Positions 42,248-51,552 of a DNA stretch of 64,000 nucleotides are shown here, piece after piece. Location of the stretch: contig NZ_VFJB01000006.1 in the NCBI RefSeq assembly GCF_008362905.1, forward strand, positions 1-64,000, in the 5' to 3' direction. Positions within the stretch are counted from its first letter, which is position 1. Each line of letters opens with the position of its first letter. This stretch comes from Deferribacter autotrophicus (GTDB lineage: Bacteria; Chrysiogenota; Deferribacteres; Deferribacterales; Deferribacteraceae). The notes below the pieces were generated by a model. It saw nothing but the letters and a program-made list of their open reading frames with translations. It was not told the DNA's origin and searched no databases. A program made the position numbers and the translations under genes.

Positions 42248-44234
42248 GTGACAAATAAAAATGGGTTATTTTTTCTTTTTTTATTTCTTGTTGTTGCAAT
42301 TTTCTTTTATTCAGCGTTTGTGAGATATAATCAGTACAGTGAATGGAAAAAGAAGAAAAATTTATATTTTGTAGAAAAGTATCCTGCTATGACCACCCTA
42401 GATGCATATTACTGGCTGAGATATGCAAAAGAGTATGATAAAGGCATATATAAAAGTGATAATGATACTCTGCGCTATTATCCGGACAGTCAAAAAAGGC
42501 GGAAGCCAATTCCTTTACTTAGTTTTTTGGTTGCAAAATTTTCTTCATTTACAGGTGGCAATTACTATTATGCTGGTCTTTATTTGATTCCAATCCTGGC
42601 ATCCCTTTTTATCATACCTTTGTCTATTTACTTTTATTTAGTAGGTTTTCCTTTTGGTGGGCTTGTAGGTAGCTTTGTAGGTGCTTTCAGTTATATGTAT
42701 TTTGTAAGAAGCTCTATGGGGCGTGTTGATACAGACCTTTTAAATATATTTTTTCCTGCACTTGCGTCGTTATTTATTTATTTATTTGGCAGGAAAAACA
42801 GAAAATGATAAGAAGACTTATATTTTCGCCGCTTTATCTGGATTTACAATGCTTCTTTTCTACTGGTGGTATTATCATCCAGGTTTTACATTAATATACT
42901 TTGTTGTATTGATTGCTTTACTTTTTGTTTATAAAAAACAAAGAAAAGTAATAATCTACAGTGCAATTATTTATTTTATTTTCAGTAACCCTATATATTT
43001 CTTTTATGGAATTTTCAATTTATTTGGTTTTATTAAAAATTATTTTACAATATCAAAAGAAAATGTGATTGGATTTCCAAATATATTGCAGACGATTACG
43101 GAAGCTCAGCATAAACCTGTGATGGAAGTTTTAAGATATGTTATGACTTCTCCTTTATTAACAGCTTTAGGTTTAATTATATTTATAGTGATTGGAGTGT
43201 TAAACTGGAGAAGGTTTTTATCGATTGTTCCGCTGTTTTTGTTGGGATTACTTTCTTTTAAAAGTTCAAACAGATTTGCAATGTTTCTTGCACCTTTTGC
43301 AGGTGCTGGCTTAGGTGTTTTAATAGATTATGTTTATAAAGTGGGTTCTGAGAAGCTTCAAGACAAAAAAGTATATGTTGGAGTTGGGGCATTATCACTG
43401 TTTGTCTTGATGATTGTGTTTGTAAAAAATTTAACTGCCATTGATTATGTTCCAAGGCCATCGATAAATCCAAATATTATTAAATCGTTTATAAATATGA
43501 ACAAGAAACTTCCTCAAGGGGCAATTTGGTCCTGGTGGGATTATGGATATGCTATAGAGGATATTGTGGGTTTTCCTGTGTACCATGATGGAGGTTCGCA
43601 AGGATCTCCAAAAACTTATTTTATTGCAAAAAGTTTTATTACAGACAATCAAAGCAAACTTTATAAATATGTATCTTATTTTGATAATTATGGAATGGAT
43701 GAAATAAAAAAGTTGATTGAAGATAACATTTCAGCTCTAGAGATAGTAAAGAATGTAGATGCTTTTGATGGAAAACCTGTCAATGAGAATAATTATTTAC
43801 TTTTTACTCAAGATATGATTTCCAAATTTGCGGCATTTAATTTTATTGGATCTTACGATTTTAAAAAGAAACAATCTGAAAAAGTCATCTTAGCTCTTAT
43901 GACATGTCAAAAAGTTGAGAAAAATGTATTTTTTTGTGATGGTAATAAAATTGATACAAATAAGGGAATAATCAACAAAAAAGTACCGCTAAAACAATTT
44001 ATTGTTACAGTAAACGGGAAAATCGCACAAAGAAAAAGCTATTCTTTTAAAAAAGGCTTAAATGCTGAACTTATTGTTAAAGATGGGATTATTTATTATA
44101 TGATAATTGGTGATGATAAATATTATAACTCAAACTTTAATCAGATTTATATTTTAGGTAATTACGACAAAAGGCTATTTGAAGAGGTTTATAATAATTT
44201 TCCGTTTGCTAGAGTTTTTCGAGTACGGAAATAG
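42248..44234 (+). CDS. STT3/PglB-type oligosaccharyltransferase, out of frame at a tetranucleotide tract
   Basis: Transfers a lipid-linked oligosaccharide to protein. Part 1 (42248-42808) has MTTLDAYYWLRYAKEY with a candidate catalytic aspartate and RVDTDLLN; part 2 (to 44234) continues GKTENDKKTYIFAALSGF, membrane segments and the catalytic WWDYG motif in SWWDYGYAIED. The frames change within four TTAT units at 42770-42787. Loss of one 4-bp unit would join them into about 660 residues, normal for the family. I read it as a phase-variable gene now off, though decay or error is possible. Its stop merges with a GTTCAAG array. Confidence 0.85.
42770..42787 (+). repeat. TTAT tetranucleotide tract at the frameshift
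   Basis: TTATTTATTTATTTATTT is four TTAT units plus TT, inside a coding region exactly where the two halves of the oligosaccharyltransferase lose frame. Three units would put both halves in one frame. Confidence 0.85.
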
Positions 44235-44316
44235 TTCAAAGTTCAAGGTTCAATGTTCAAAGTTCAATGTTCAAGGTTCAAAGTTCAATGTTCAAAGTTC
44301 AAGGTTCAAAGTTGAG
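44234..44316 (+). repeat. 7-bp array (GTTCAAG/GTTCAAA/GTTCAAT), left arm
   Basis: About eleven 7-bp units begin at the stop codon of the preceding gene. A short second piece lies at 44413-44442, directly before the IVP gene. The complementary arm is at 44862-44932. Confidence 0.85.
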
Positions 44317-44355
44317 TGTGTATAGATTGAAGGTTATGGCTGGAAAGATAGTAAT

Positions 44356-44415
44356 ATGAGGATTACTAAGTTTGAAGATATAGAGGCCTGGAAAGAAGCA
44401 AATGGAATGGTTTGA
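44356..44415 (+). pseudogene. 5' fragment of a four-helix-bundle (IVP) gene
   Basis: ATG 44356 opens MRITKFEDIEAWKEANGMV and stops; it matches MKIERFEDIKAWKEAREL of the intact gene 93 bp downstream. Homology ends at a new GTTCAACG array. It is a start-only remnant like those at 2728 and 6449. Confidence 0.8.
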
Positions 44416-44448
44416 TGTTCAACGTTCAAGGTTCAAGGTTAGTAAAAT

Positions 44449-44814
44449 ATGAAGATTGAAAGGTTCGAAGATATTAAAGCGTGGAAAGAGGCAAGAGAAC
44501 TTGCGAAAATAGTTTATGAGAATTTTAAAGATATTAAAGACTATGGTTTTAAAGATCAAATACAGCGAGCTGCTGTTTCAATAATGTCTAATATTGCTGA
44601 GGGGTTTGATAGACATTCGAATAAAGATTTTATTCACTTTTTAGTGATAGCCAGAGGTTCTGTTTCAGAGGTTAAAAGTTTGTTGTATGTTGCATTAGAT
44701 AATGAATATATTGACTCTAAGATGTTTGAAAAATTGTACAATCATTGTAATAAAATAGCAAATTTAATTAATGGGTTTATTAGATACTTAAGAAACTCAT
44801 CAAGATCATGCTAA
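44449..44814 (+). CDS. Four-helix-bundle protein (IVP/S23 family)
   Basis: Intact, 121 residues: FEDIKAWKEARELAKIVYENF, YGFKDQIQRAAVSIMSNIAEGFDRH, DFIHFLVIARGSVSEVKSLL. It lies between GTTCAAG units on the left and TTGAACG units on the right, with a terminator between its stop and the right arm. Function unknown. Confidence 0.88.
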   Translation: MKIERFEDIKAWKEARELAKIVYENFKDIKDYGFKDQIQRAAVSIMSNIAEGFDRHSNKDFIHFLVIARGSVSEVKSLLYVALDNEYIDSKMFEKLYNHCNKIANLINGFIRYLRNSSRSC

Positions 44815-44817
44815 AGT

Positions 44818-44858
44818 AAACCGCCCAGGGCTTCATAAAAAGCCCGGAGCGGTTTTAA
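44818..44858. terminator. Intrinsic terminator between converging genes
   Basis: AAACCGC (44818-44824) pairs with GCGGTTT (44849-44855), and GGGCTT pairs with AAGCCC inside it. A short T run follows on the plus strand. It lies between the IVP gene and the convergent glutamate synthase operon and could serve both directions. Confidence 0.75.
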
Positions 44859-44861
44859 TCA

Positions 44862-44932
44862 CTCAAACATTGAACCTTTAACCGAACATTGAACGTTGAA
44901 CGTTGAACATTGAACATTGAACATTAAACCCC
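44862..44932 (+). repeat. 7-bp array (TTGAACG/TTGAACA), right arm
   Basis: Units TTGAACC, TTGAACG and TTGAACA are the reverse complement of the GTTCAAG units at 44234-44442. The arms frame the IVP gene. The array ends next to the stop codon of the minus-strand glutamate synthase gene. Confidence 0.85.
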
Positions 44933-44934
44933 GT

Positions 44935-47286
44935 TCAGGCTTCTAGGTATTTTTCTACGTTGTCAATCATTGTCCAGATACCGCATGGACAGACTCCTGC
45001 ACAGATTCCACACCCTATACATTTGGTCGGATCACTGTAGTATTCAAAAGTACCATCCTGATTTTGAATTCTAACAATGGCCTGCTCTGGACAAACATCT
45101 TTGCACATTTCACAATCCCTACAAAAACCACAACTCATGCATCTATCTTTTTCAAATTCTGGTTCTTTTTCCATCACTGCCATTGGATTAAAAAGTGGGT
45201 AGTATTCTTTTTTTACCTTATCTTGTGGTATCATTGGTGCTTTTTTAAAGTCATCAAGTGGCAAGCCGCTGAGCAACCTGTCTATATTTAATGCAACTTT
45301 TCTACCATCCCCTATGGCATGAGTGAAAAGACCAAGTTTTATGGCATCACCAGCTACAAAAACCTTTTCATTTACCTCTGACTGTAGATATTGGTTTAGT
45401 CTTACTTTTCCTTTTTCATCAAGATATTCTGAAGGAAGGAATGAGAAATCTGGTCTATCTCCAATGGATACAATGACCATATCTGCTTCAATGAATCGTC
45501 CATCTTTCAGATAAACCCCTTTTTCATCGATCTTTTCAGTGTAAGCTGGCCATAAAATCTTTGCACCGAGCTTTTTGGCATGTTCTATCTCTTTTTCAAA
45601 AGCTGCTGGCTTTTGAATATCTAAAGCCACTACTTCTTCAGCGCCAAGTTTATAAGCTGTGAGTACCACATCCATTCCTGCATTACCTGCTCCGATTACA
45701 ACAACTTTTTTACCGACTTTTGGTGTTTCACCTCTATTTACAGCTTTTAAGAAATCAAGCCCTTTGACAAGGCGTTCTTTCCCTTCCACAGGTAAAATAA
45801 CTGGATTATGTGCACCTACTGCAACAATTACAGCATCATATTCCTTTGTAAGCTTTTCAAAAAGCTTTTTATCTACATCTATTTCAGTTTTTACATTGAC
45901 ACCGGTGTTTAATACTCTTTTTATTTCAGTTTCAAGTATTTTTTGGTTTAATCTGTCTGAAGGGATTACCTGTTTAAGTTTTCCACCAACTACTTTGTCT
46001 TTCTCATATATATCCACTTTGTAGCCCATTTTCCTTAAATGCCATGCAGCAGTGAGACCACTAACACCAGAACCGATTATTGCCACTTTTTTATCTTTTT
46101 CCTCTGCAGGTTTTATATCAAAACCCACATCTTTACTGAGTAATCCAAGCTCTTTTATTCTGACAGGGACATCAACATATTTTCTGGTACATTCATCCAT
46201 ACAAAGATTTGGACAAACTTGGCCGCAAACCGATGCCGGAAATGGGCTGTAATCAAGAACAAGTTCGAGTGCTTCTTTTGTTTTTCCTTGTCTGAGCAGT
46301 GAAATTCTTTTTTGAGTAGGTATATAGGTAGGACAATTATATTCACACGGTGCTGAATATTTCGCATTTCTCCATTCTGGATATTTTAGTCTTAAATCGC
46401 CTTTTTCAACAAAATTAGCTACATAATAATCTTCATCTATAAGGTCGCCAAAAATACCACCTTCTACCCATTTGTGTTCTCTAAAATCTTTTACGGGAAT
46501 CAGAAGTTTTAATTGTCGTTCTTCGTATGTTTTTGCAACTATCTTCTGCCATTTAGAAAAATCTGTTAGTTCACTATAAAGTTCCATCCTATCGATTTTT
46601 GTTAAAAATTCTTTGAGCCCTTTGCTCAAGAAGTCTATATCTGCGTCATTCAGATCCATAAGCCATACGTCATCACTTAAGTCTTTCACAGGTCCCCTTA
46701 CATAGACAGTACCACCTACCATACCTACGCAACTTCTTTTTCCAAGGACAGATTCATACCCTTCACAATCGTATCCACATACGACAGCTATACCACCACC
46801 CATAAATTCAAAACTAAAAGAACCGGTGTTTTTCAAAACCCAGAATTCAGGAGGTGGAAATTTCGGGTCGTGCTTCATTAAAGCTCCAGAACGTGTTCCC
46901 ACACGTCCAGCAACGTAGATTTTACCTGTGGCAGCACAGTGGGCAGTAGTATCTCCACCATCCCCTTTCAGGATGATTTCAGCACCTGCGTTTAACCATC
47001 CTACATCTGCAGGAGCTGAACCTTCAATGATGATTTGAGTTCCTAGCATCCCCATTGAGCCCACACGCTGACCAGGGTTTGTAATTTTAAATTTTAAAGG
47101 ACGCCCTTCTTTATCCCAAAGTGGGCCACCAATATCGTGATGGCCGCAACCAAACACTTCAAACTCTGTGTAACCCTCATCAAGTTTTTTATATATTTCT
47201 TGAAGTAATTTTTGAGTGGAAATTCTTTTGCCGTTAACTATTCCATCTATTCTTGCAACTTTGCTCATATTATCCCCCATTAGCAT
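44935..47286 (-). CDS. Glutamate synthase: GXGXG domain fused to GltD-like NADPH subunit and ferredoxin domain
   Basis: 783 residues. The N-terminal 240 or so residues (GGHHDIGGPLWDKEG-like opening, MGGGIAVVCGYDCEG, MVGGTVYVRG) form the GXGXG beta-helix domain of glutamate synthase. Then comes a GltD-type domain with cysteines (VCGQVCPNLCMDECTRKY), FAD site AIIGSGVSGLTAAWHLRKMG, NADPH site VVIGAGNAGMDVV, and a C-terminal ferredoxin (CMSCGFCRDCEMCKDVC, CIGCGICAGVC). It feeds electrons to the FMN domain encoded upstream. It overlaps that gene by 7 bp. Confidence 0.9.
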   Translation of the reverse strand: MLMGDNMSKVARIDGIVNGKRISTQKLLQEIYKKLDEGYTEFEVFGCGHHDIGGPLWDKEGRPLKFKITNPGQRVGSMGMLGTQIIIEGSAPADVGWLNAGAEIILKGDGGDTTAHCAATGKIYVAGRVGTRSGALMKHDPKFPPPEFWVLKNTGSFSFEFMGGGIAVVCGYDCEGYESVLGKRSCVGMVGGTVYVRGPVKDLSDDVWLMDLNDADIDFLSKGLKEFLTKIDRMELYSELTDFSKWQKIVAKTYEERQLKLLIPVKDFREHKWVEGGIFGDLIDEDYYVANFVEKGDLRLKYPEWRNAKYSAPCEYNCPTYIPTQKRISLLRQGKTKEALELVLDYSPFPASVCGQVCPNLCMDECTRKYVDVPVRIKELGLLSKDVGFDIKPAEEKDKKVAIIGSGVSGLTAAWHLRKMGYKVDIYEKDKVVGGKLKQVIPSDRLNQKILETEIKRVLNTGVNVKTEIDVDKKLFEKLTKEYDAVIVAVGAHNPVILPVEGKERLVKGLDFLKAVNRGETPKVGKKVVVIGAGNAGMDVVLTAYKLGAEEVVALDIQKPAAFEKEIEHAKKLGAKILWPAYTEKIDEKGVYLKDGRFIEADMVIVSIGDRPDFSFLPSEYLDEKGKVRLNQYLQSEVNEKVFVAGDAIKLGLFTHAIGDGRKVALNIDRLLSGLPLDDFKKAPMIPQDKVKKEYYPLFNPMAVMEKEPEFEKDRCMSCGFCRDCEMCKDVCPEQAIVRIQNQDGTFEYYSDPTKCIGCGICAGVCPCGIWTMIDNVEKYLEA

Positions 47287-48920
47287 GCATACTGAATTTT
47301 TAGTCTGTCAGCTACAGCCTTATCTGTGGCGATAAGGGCATCTGAGCGACCAACAGGTAGTGAACTGTTTCCAATAGGAGCCATAAGTTTTTTCAATTCG
47401 TGATCAACGGAGAGAAAGTAGTTTACAATATTTTCTGCCACTTTATCTATATCAAGACGTTTTACAAGGATAGGGTTTTGTGTACATATACCCACAGGGC
47501 ATAAGCCTGTATTGCAGGCATTACATTTTCCATTATCATTTCCCACACACCCAGCAAGTTGGAGCATGAGCTTTCCTGTAAAAATACCGTTTGCTCCAAG
47601 ACATATCATTTTGAAAGCATCTGCAGCAAGATTCCACCCTTTACCCATACCGCCAGCTGCCCAGAGGGGGATTTGTCCTTGTTTTCCTTGATGTACCGCA
47701 GCAAGATAGCAATCTCTGAGTTTTGAGACAATGGGGTGTCCTGTGTGGTCTAAAGAAATTTCGTGGGCAGCGCCTGTGCCTCCATCAATTCCATCTAAGA
47801 AAAATCCACCCACAATATTGTATGGGTCCCTCAAAAGATTGTTATAAACAGATACACTTGTGGCACTTGCAGCCACTTTTATAGCAACAGGTACCCTGAA
47901 TTTAAATGCAGCATTAAAGGATAAAAACATTTTTTGTACACTTTCTTCTATTGAGTAGAGCCCTTGGTGGTTTGGAGGGCTCAAGAGGTCTGCTTTTGGT
48001 ACTCCTCTAATTTCTTGAATGTGTTTTGCTACCTTTTTAGCCTGAAGTAAACCACCATCACCTGGTTTTGCCCCTTGACCTATTTTTATAAGTATTCCTG
48101 CTGGATCTTCTACCATTTCTGGCATGGCATTGATAATCCTGTTCCATCCGAAATGACCGGAGGCTATTTGTAAAATCATATATTTTAGATACCGAGATTT
48201 CAAAAGTCTTACTGGTACACCGCCTTCACCAGTACACATACGGATAGGAATCCCTGCTTCTTCATTCAGGTAGGCGGTGGCTATGGCAAGGGCTTCCCAC
48301 ATTCTCCAGGAGAGAGCCCCGATGGACATATCCCCAATTATAATGGGATATATCCATCTTACAGGAGGGGTGTGTTCTCTCTCCACGAGCTTACCATCTT
48401 TTATTTCGAATGGTATCTCCTGAGGAGGTAGTACTCTACCAAAAGGTGCAAGCAAGTCAAAAGTATGTCTTTGTGCATCAAGGGATGGGTCAGTCATCTG
48501 AGATATACGGCCAATCTTTATTTTATCAAGGGTTCTAGCAGATGTTACAAGGTTGTTTCTTCCTCCTCTTTTAAACGGATCTCCTGTAACGGATCTATAT
48601 TTTGCTTGAAATCTATGGTCAGGATTTCTAACGGGTCTAATTGCATCATTGGGACACACCTTTTCACAGATGCCACATCCTCTACAAAAATTATATTCGT
48701 TTACAACCTGTTTTATTACAGGAACGGTTTGAAAAATTACTTTTGGATTTGGAGTGATATCATCACTTACTACTTTTCTTCTGCGCTCAACCCTTGCTTC
48801 GATAGCCTTGAATGGGCATGCAGCAACACATCTACCGCAAAGAGTGCATCTATCATGTTTGTATTCTATCTGCCAGAAAAAGTCATCTTTTGCCAGTTCG
48901 TTCACTCTCATTGTTGCCAT
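47280..48920 (-). CDS. Archaeal-type glutamate synthase, FMN-binding catalytic domain
   Basis: 546 residues. Two [4Fe-4S] motifs open the protein (CTLCGRCVAACPFKAI and CRGCGICEKVCPNDAI). The FMN/2-oxoglutarate barrel follows: GDMSIGALSWRMWEA, GEGGVPVR, KIGQGAKPGDGG, FLDGIDGGTGAA and the iron-sulfur cysteines GNDNGKCNACNTGLCPVGICTQ. It makes glutamate from 2-oxoglutarate and ammonia delivered by the amidotransferase subunit. Overlaps both neighbours (7 and 13 bp). Confidence 0.93.
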   Translation of the reverse strand: MATMRVNELAKDDFFWQIEYKHDRCTLCGRCVAACPFKAIEARVERRRKVVSDDITPNPKVIFQTVPVIKQVVNEYNFCRGCGICEKVCPNDAIRPVRNPDHRFQAKYRSVTGDPFKRGGRNNLVTSARTLDKIKIGRISQMTDPSLDAQRHTFDLLAPFGRVLPPQEIPFEIKDGKLVEREHTPPVRWIYPIIIGDMSIGALSWRMWEALAIATAYLNEEAGIPIRMCTGEGGVPVRLLKSRYLKYMILQIASGHFGWNRIINAMPEMVEDPAGILIKIGQGAKPGDGGLLQAKKVAKHIQEIRGVPKADLLSPPNHQGLYSIEESVQKMFLSFNAAFKFRVPVAIKVAASATSVSVYNNLLRDPYNIVGGFFLDGIDGGTGAAHEISLDHTGHPIVSKLRDCYLAAVHQGKQGQIPLWAAGGMGKGWNLAADAFKMICLGANGIFTGKLMLQLAGCVGNDNGKCNACNTGLCPVGICTQNPILVKRLDIDKVAENIVNYFLSVDHELKKLMAPIGNSSLPVGRSDALIATDKAVADRLKIQYAC

Positions 48921-50014
48921 CTTTCGACCTCCAGATTATTGTTAATCACCACCATTTCTCTTTCATGTGGATAGATATCTTTTTCCCAGTTTCTCTCTGG
49001 TAAAAGCTCATTTATTCCTGTTACTTCGGAGGTAATGATTACTGTGTCATCAGTATATCCTACAACTACTGGTCGTAATTTTTTAGAGTCGCAGCAGGTA
49101 AAAAGTGTACCATCCGGCAGTACACCTATAATGGTATTTGGGCCATTTATTTCCAAATGAGCTAGTGAAGCTCTGATTTTTTTCAACACTTCTCTATCTT
49201 CACGTTTTTCGATGTCCTCAAATGGAAGAGGTGTAATTACATGTTTGTAGTAAATTAGAGGCCATTTCAATATCTTGTGAATATAATGAAGGGTATATAG
49301 AAAACATTGTGAATCTGATTCAAAACCGATATATCCTTTGTAAAGCTTTTCTTGAAAGTTTTTGTTTTTTTCATAAAAAGTGTTTTCCCCGTTTGCTAAG
49401 GCTGTGTATCCTTGTAGGAAAAATGGGTGTGCTGCGTATCTTACAATGTCGTAATTTGTATTTTGTCTACATTGAGCAGTAATAATCTTTGCTTTTAATT
49501 CATCATTTTCTTCCCAAAGACCAAAATATTCACCGATATCAGTTGGATCACCAATTTCTTTAAGTGTTATTACATCAGGCCAGAATGAGTACACATATCC
49601 TTCGTGATTTTCTTCTAATGCTTGCCTGATTTTAAGACGCATATCTACAAGCAGCTCTTCTTTTTCATCTTTAGATGCATATTTATAACTTTTTGGATAT
49701 TGGACTACCTCAAAGATGTAATTTGGCATAGGTTCAATTTTAAGCCAATCTCTAGGATGCACTTCAGGAGTCCACTGCATCATTCTTACAAATCCGGCTT
49801 CGTGAAGTATATCGTCAGCTATTTTCATCCCTCTATCAGTACATGCAAGAGAGAGTATGGGTAAATCTTTATAATTTTCAAAAACTCCCCCAAGATCCTG
49901 CATAACCATGGCAAAGCCTGAGTTATCATGCCCTTTTTGCTGAGATCGCATTAAATACAAGGCTTTTGATGGGTGTAGATAGTTTTTTGATTTGATAGCA
50001 CCAATTCTGCACAT
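48908..50014 (-). CDS. Glutamate synthase, class II glutamine amidotransferase subunit
   Basis: About 368 residues. The start at 50014 gives MCRIGAIKSK, placing the catalytic cysteine at position 2 so that removal of Met exposes it; GGGAGGTG lies six bases upstream, whereas the GTG at 50023 would bury it. QQKGHDNSGFAMV is the glutamine-binding region. It releases ammonia from glutamine. First gene of a three-gene operon with overlapping ends. Confidence 0.88.
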   Translation of the reverse strand: MCRIGAIKSKNYLHPSKALYLMRSQQKGHDNSGFAMVMQDLGGVFENYKDLPILSLACTDRGMKIADDILHEAGFVRMMQWTPEVHPRDWLKIEPMPNYIFEVVQYPKSYKYASKDEKEELLVDMRLKIRQALEENHEGYVYSFWPDVITLKEIGDPTDIGEYFGLWEENDELKAKIITAQCRQNTNYDIVRYAAHPFFLQGYTALANGENTFYEKNKNFQEKLYKGYIGFESDSQCFLYTLHYIHKILKWPLIYYKHVITPLPFEDIEKREDREVLKKIRASLAHLEINGPNTIIGVLPDGTLFTCCDSKKLRPVVVGYTDDTVIITSEVTGINELLPERNWEKDIYPHEREMVVINNNLEVERWQQ

Positions 50015-50035
50015 TGTATACACCTCCCATATGAC

Positions 50036-50064
50036 CTTATAATATTAGATAAAATATGTGTCAA
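50036..50064 (-). promoter_or_regulatory. Sigma70-like promoter of the glutamate synthase operon
   Basis: On the minus strand TTGACA (50064-50059) and TATAAG (50041-50036) are separated by 17 bp and lie about 25 bp before the start codon region. This is a good match to a vegetative promoter. Confidence 0.65.
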
Positions 50065-50140
50065 GCCTTATTTTTTAATGTTAAAGATTTTGAAGACCTA
50101 ATTTAAATGAATTGATATGTGATAAATGTTGATTATTGAG

Positions 50141-50245
50141 GTTCAAGGTTCAACGTTCAAGGTTCAACGTTCAAGGTTCAACGTTCAAGGTTCAACGTTC
50201 AAGGTTCAACGTTCAAGGTTCAATGTTCAACGTTCAAGGTTTAAA
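50141..50245 (+). repeat. 7-bp array (GTTCAAG/GTTCAAC alternating)
   Basis: About fourteen units, alternating GTTCAAG and GTTCAAC almost perfectly, in the gap between the divergent glutamate synthase operon and tatA. No IVP gene is attached here. From 50280 to 50355 there are TACCCATA/TACAACTT-like words. Confidence 0.85.
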
Positions 50246-50351
50246 ATAGGTTAAGGTTAAGGTACAACCAATAATACTTTTGCAACACATACAACCCTTA
50301 CTACCCATAATACCCATACTACCTTTACAACTTTTATTACTCCTATTACCT

Positions 50352-50390
50352 TATATCCCCATATTTGCAAGAAAATGGGGTGACGTCAGC
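50352..50390. repeat. Short remnant of the GTCACCCC-ended MITE-like element
   Basis: TATCCCCATATTTGCAAGAA continues to AATGGGGTGACGTCAG. It matches the right end of the MITE-like copies at 54653 and 62390 and may be an internally deleted copy. Confidence 0.5.
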
Positions 50391-50469
50391 TTAATTATAT
50401 TCTTGATTTTTTTGGGTGAAAAATATAGTATTTTTAAAAAGTTAAAAATTTTATTATGTAGGGTGATAA

Positions 50470-50784
50470 ATGTTTGGTTTTGGGATGTCTGAACTGATTT
50501 TGATTATGGTGATAGCTTTGATAGTTATTGGACCTAAAAAGTTGCCCGAGGTGGCAAAAGCCCTTGGAAAAGGGTATGCTGAGTTTAAGAAGGCGCTAAA
50601 TGAATTTAAAGAGGCGGTTAATGTGGATTTAAATGACACAAGTACACAGCCAAAGAAGAAAGAATCTCTGACAGAGATTTATCAATCAAAATGGGAAGAA
50701 GCTATTTTAGAGGAGGAAGAGACTTCCTCCACAAATGAGACATCTTCTGCTGAAGAAAAAAATGATGATACAAAAAATTCTTAA
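50470..50784 (+). CDS. tatA: Twin-arginine translocase subunit TatA/TatB family
   Basis: 104 residues. [35 protein letters not shown] is the single membrane helix and amphipathic helix with the conserved FG-x8[11 protein letters not shown] pattern. The C-terminal tail is long and charged, so it could act as TatB as well. It forms the Tat export channel with TatC, encoded 15 bp downstream. Confidence 0.92.
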   Translation: MFGFGMSELILIMVIALIVIGPKKLPEVAKALGKGYAEFKKALNEFKEAVNVDLNDTSTQPKKKESLTEIYQSKWEEAILEEEETSSTNETSSAEEKNDDTKNS

Positions 50785-50799
50785 AAAGTAAGGTTGATT

Positions 50800-51552
50800 A
50801 TGGCAAATGTGGATGAAAAATTACCTTTAACAGCCCATCTTGAGGAGCTTAGAAGTAGACTTATTAAGAGCTTGATTGTTGTTCTGGTAGTTTTTATTGT
50901 ATGTTATTCTCAGAGCAAATATATCTTTGATTTTGTAACAGCACCTTTGGTAAAGGTTTTACCAGAAAAATCTTCTCTTGCTATGATTAAGCTTACTGAA
51001 GGTTTTTTTACCGAGTTAAAACTTTCTTTGATGGCGGCTGTGTTTTTCAGTATGCCTTTTATTCTGTATCAGTTATGGAAATTTGTGGCTCCTGGTCTTT
51101 ATGCTCATGAGAGAAGATATATAGTCTCTTTTGTGATTGTATCATCCTTTCTGTTTTTTACTGGTGCTGTTTTTGCATATTATGTTGTGTTCCCCTTTGG
51201 TTTTCAGTTTTTCTTGAGTTATGCAAAGGGGTATGTAATAGCCAATCTTTCCATACAGTGGTATCTTTCTTTTGTAGTAAGGCTAATTATGGGATTTGGG
51301 ATAATTTTTGAGTTACCTGTTTTCACATTGTTTCTTGCTAAGATGGGGATTGTTACTGCTTCAATGATGAGAAAATATAGAAGATATGCCATTGTAATGA
51401 TTTTTATAGCTGCTGCTATACTTACTCCTCCTGATGTTTTTACACAGTTGATGATGGCTGGGCCCCTTATTCTTCTTTACGAAATTAGTATTTTTGTTGC
51501 GAAGATTTTTGGCAGAAAAGATGAAATAAAGAAAGAAGATATTTATGAATAA
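50800..51552 (+). CDS. tatC: Twin-arginine translocase subunit TatC
   Basis: About 250 residues with six hydrophobic segments. LTAHLEELRSRLIKSLIV is the conserved cytoplasmic start; FYQLWKFVAPGLYAHERRY-like and FGIIFELPVFTLFLAKMGIV blocks are typical. It binds twin-arginine signal peptides. The ATG at 50800 is preferred to a TTG two codons earlier. It overlaps moaA by 8 bp, linking Tat export with molybdenum-cofactor synthesis. Confidence 0.95.
   Translation: MANVDEKLPLTAHLEELRSRLIKSLIVVLVVFIVCYSQSKYIFDFVTAPLVKVLPEKSSLAMIKLTEGFFTELKLSLMAAVFFSMPFILYQLWKFVAPGLYAHERRYIVSFVIVSSFLFFTGAVFAYYVVFPFGFQFFLSYAKGYVIANLSIQWYLSFVVRLIMGFGIIFELPVFTLFLAKMGIVTASMMRKYRRYAIVMIFIAAAILTPPDVFTQLMMAGPLILLYEISIFVAKIFGRKDEIKKEDIYE

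Noticed and set aside
2820-44814. Diversity-generating retroelement (IVP proteins resemble Avd)
   Set aside because: No reverse transcriptase, template repeat or variable-repeat target gene was seen; only the Avd-like fold is shared.
45064-48974. Several plus-strand open frames opposite the glutamate synthase genes
   Set aside because: They are antisense shadows of well-conserved enzymes and have no family resemblance of their own.
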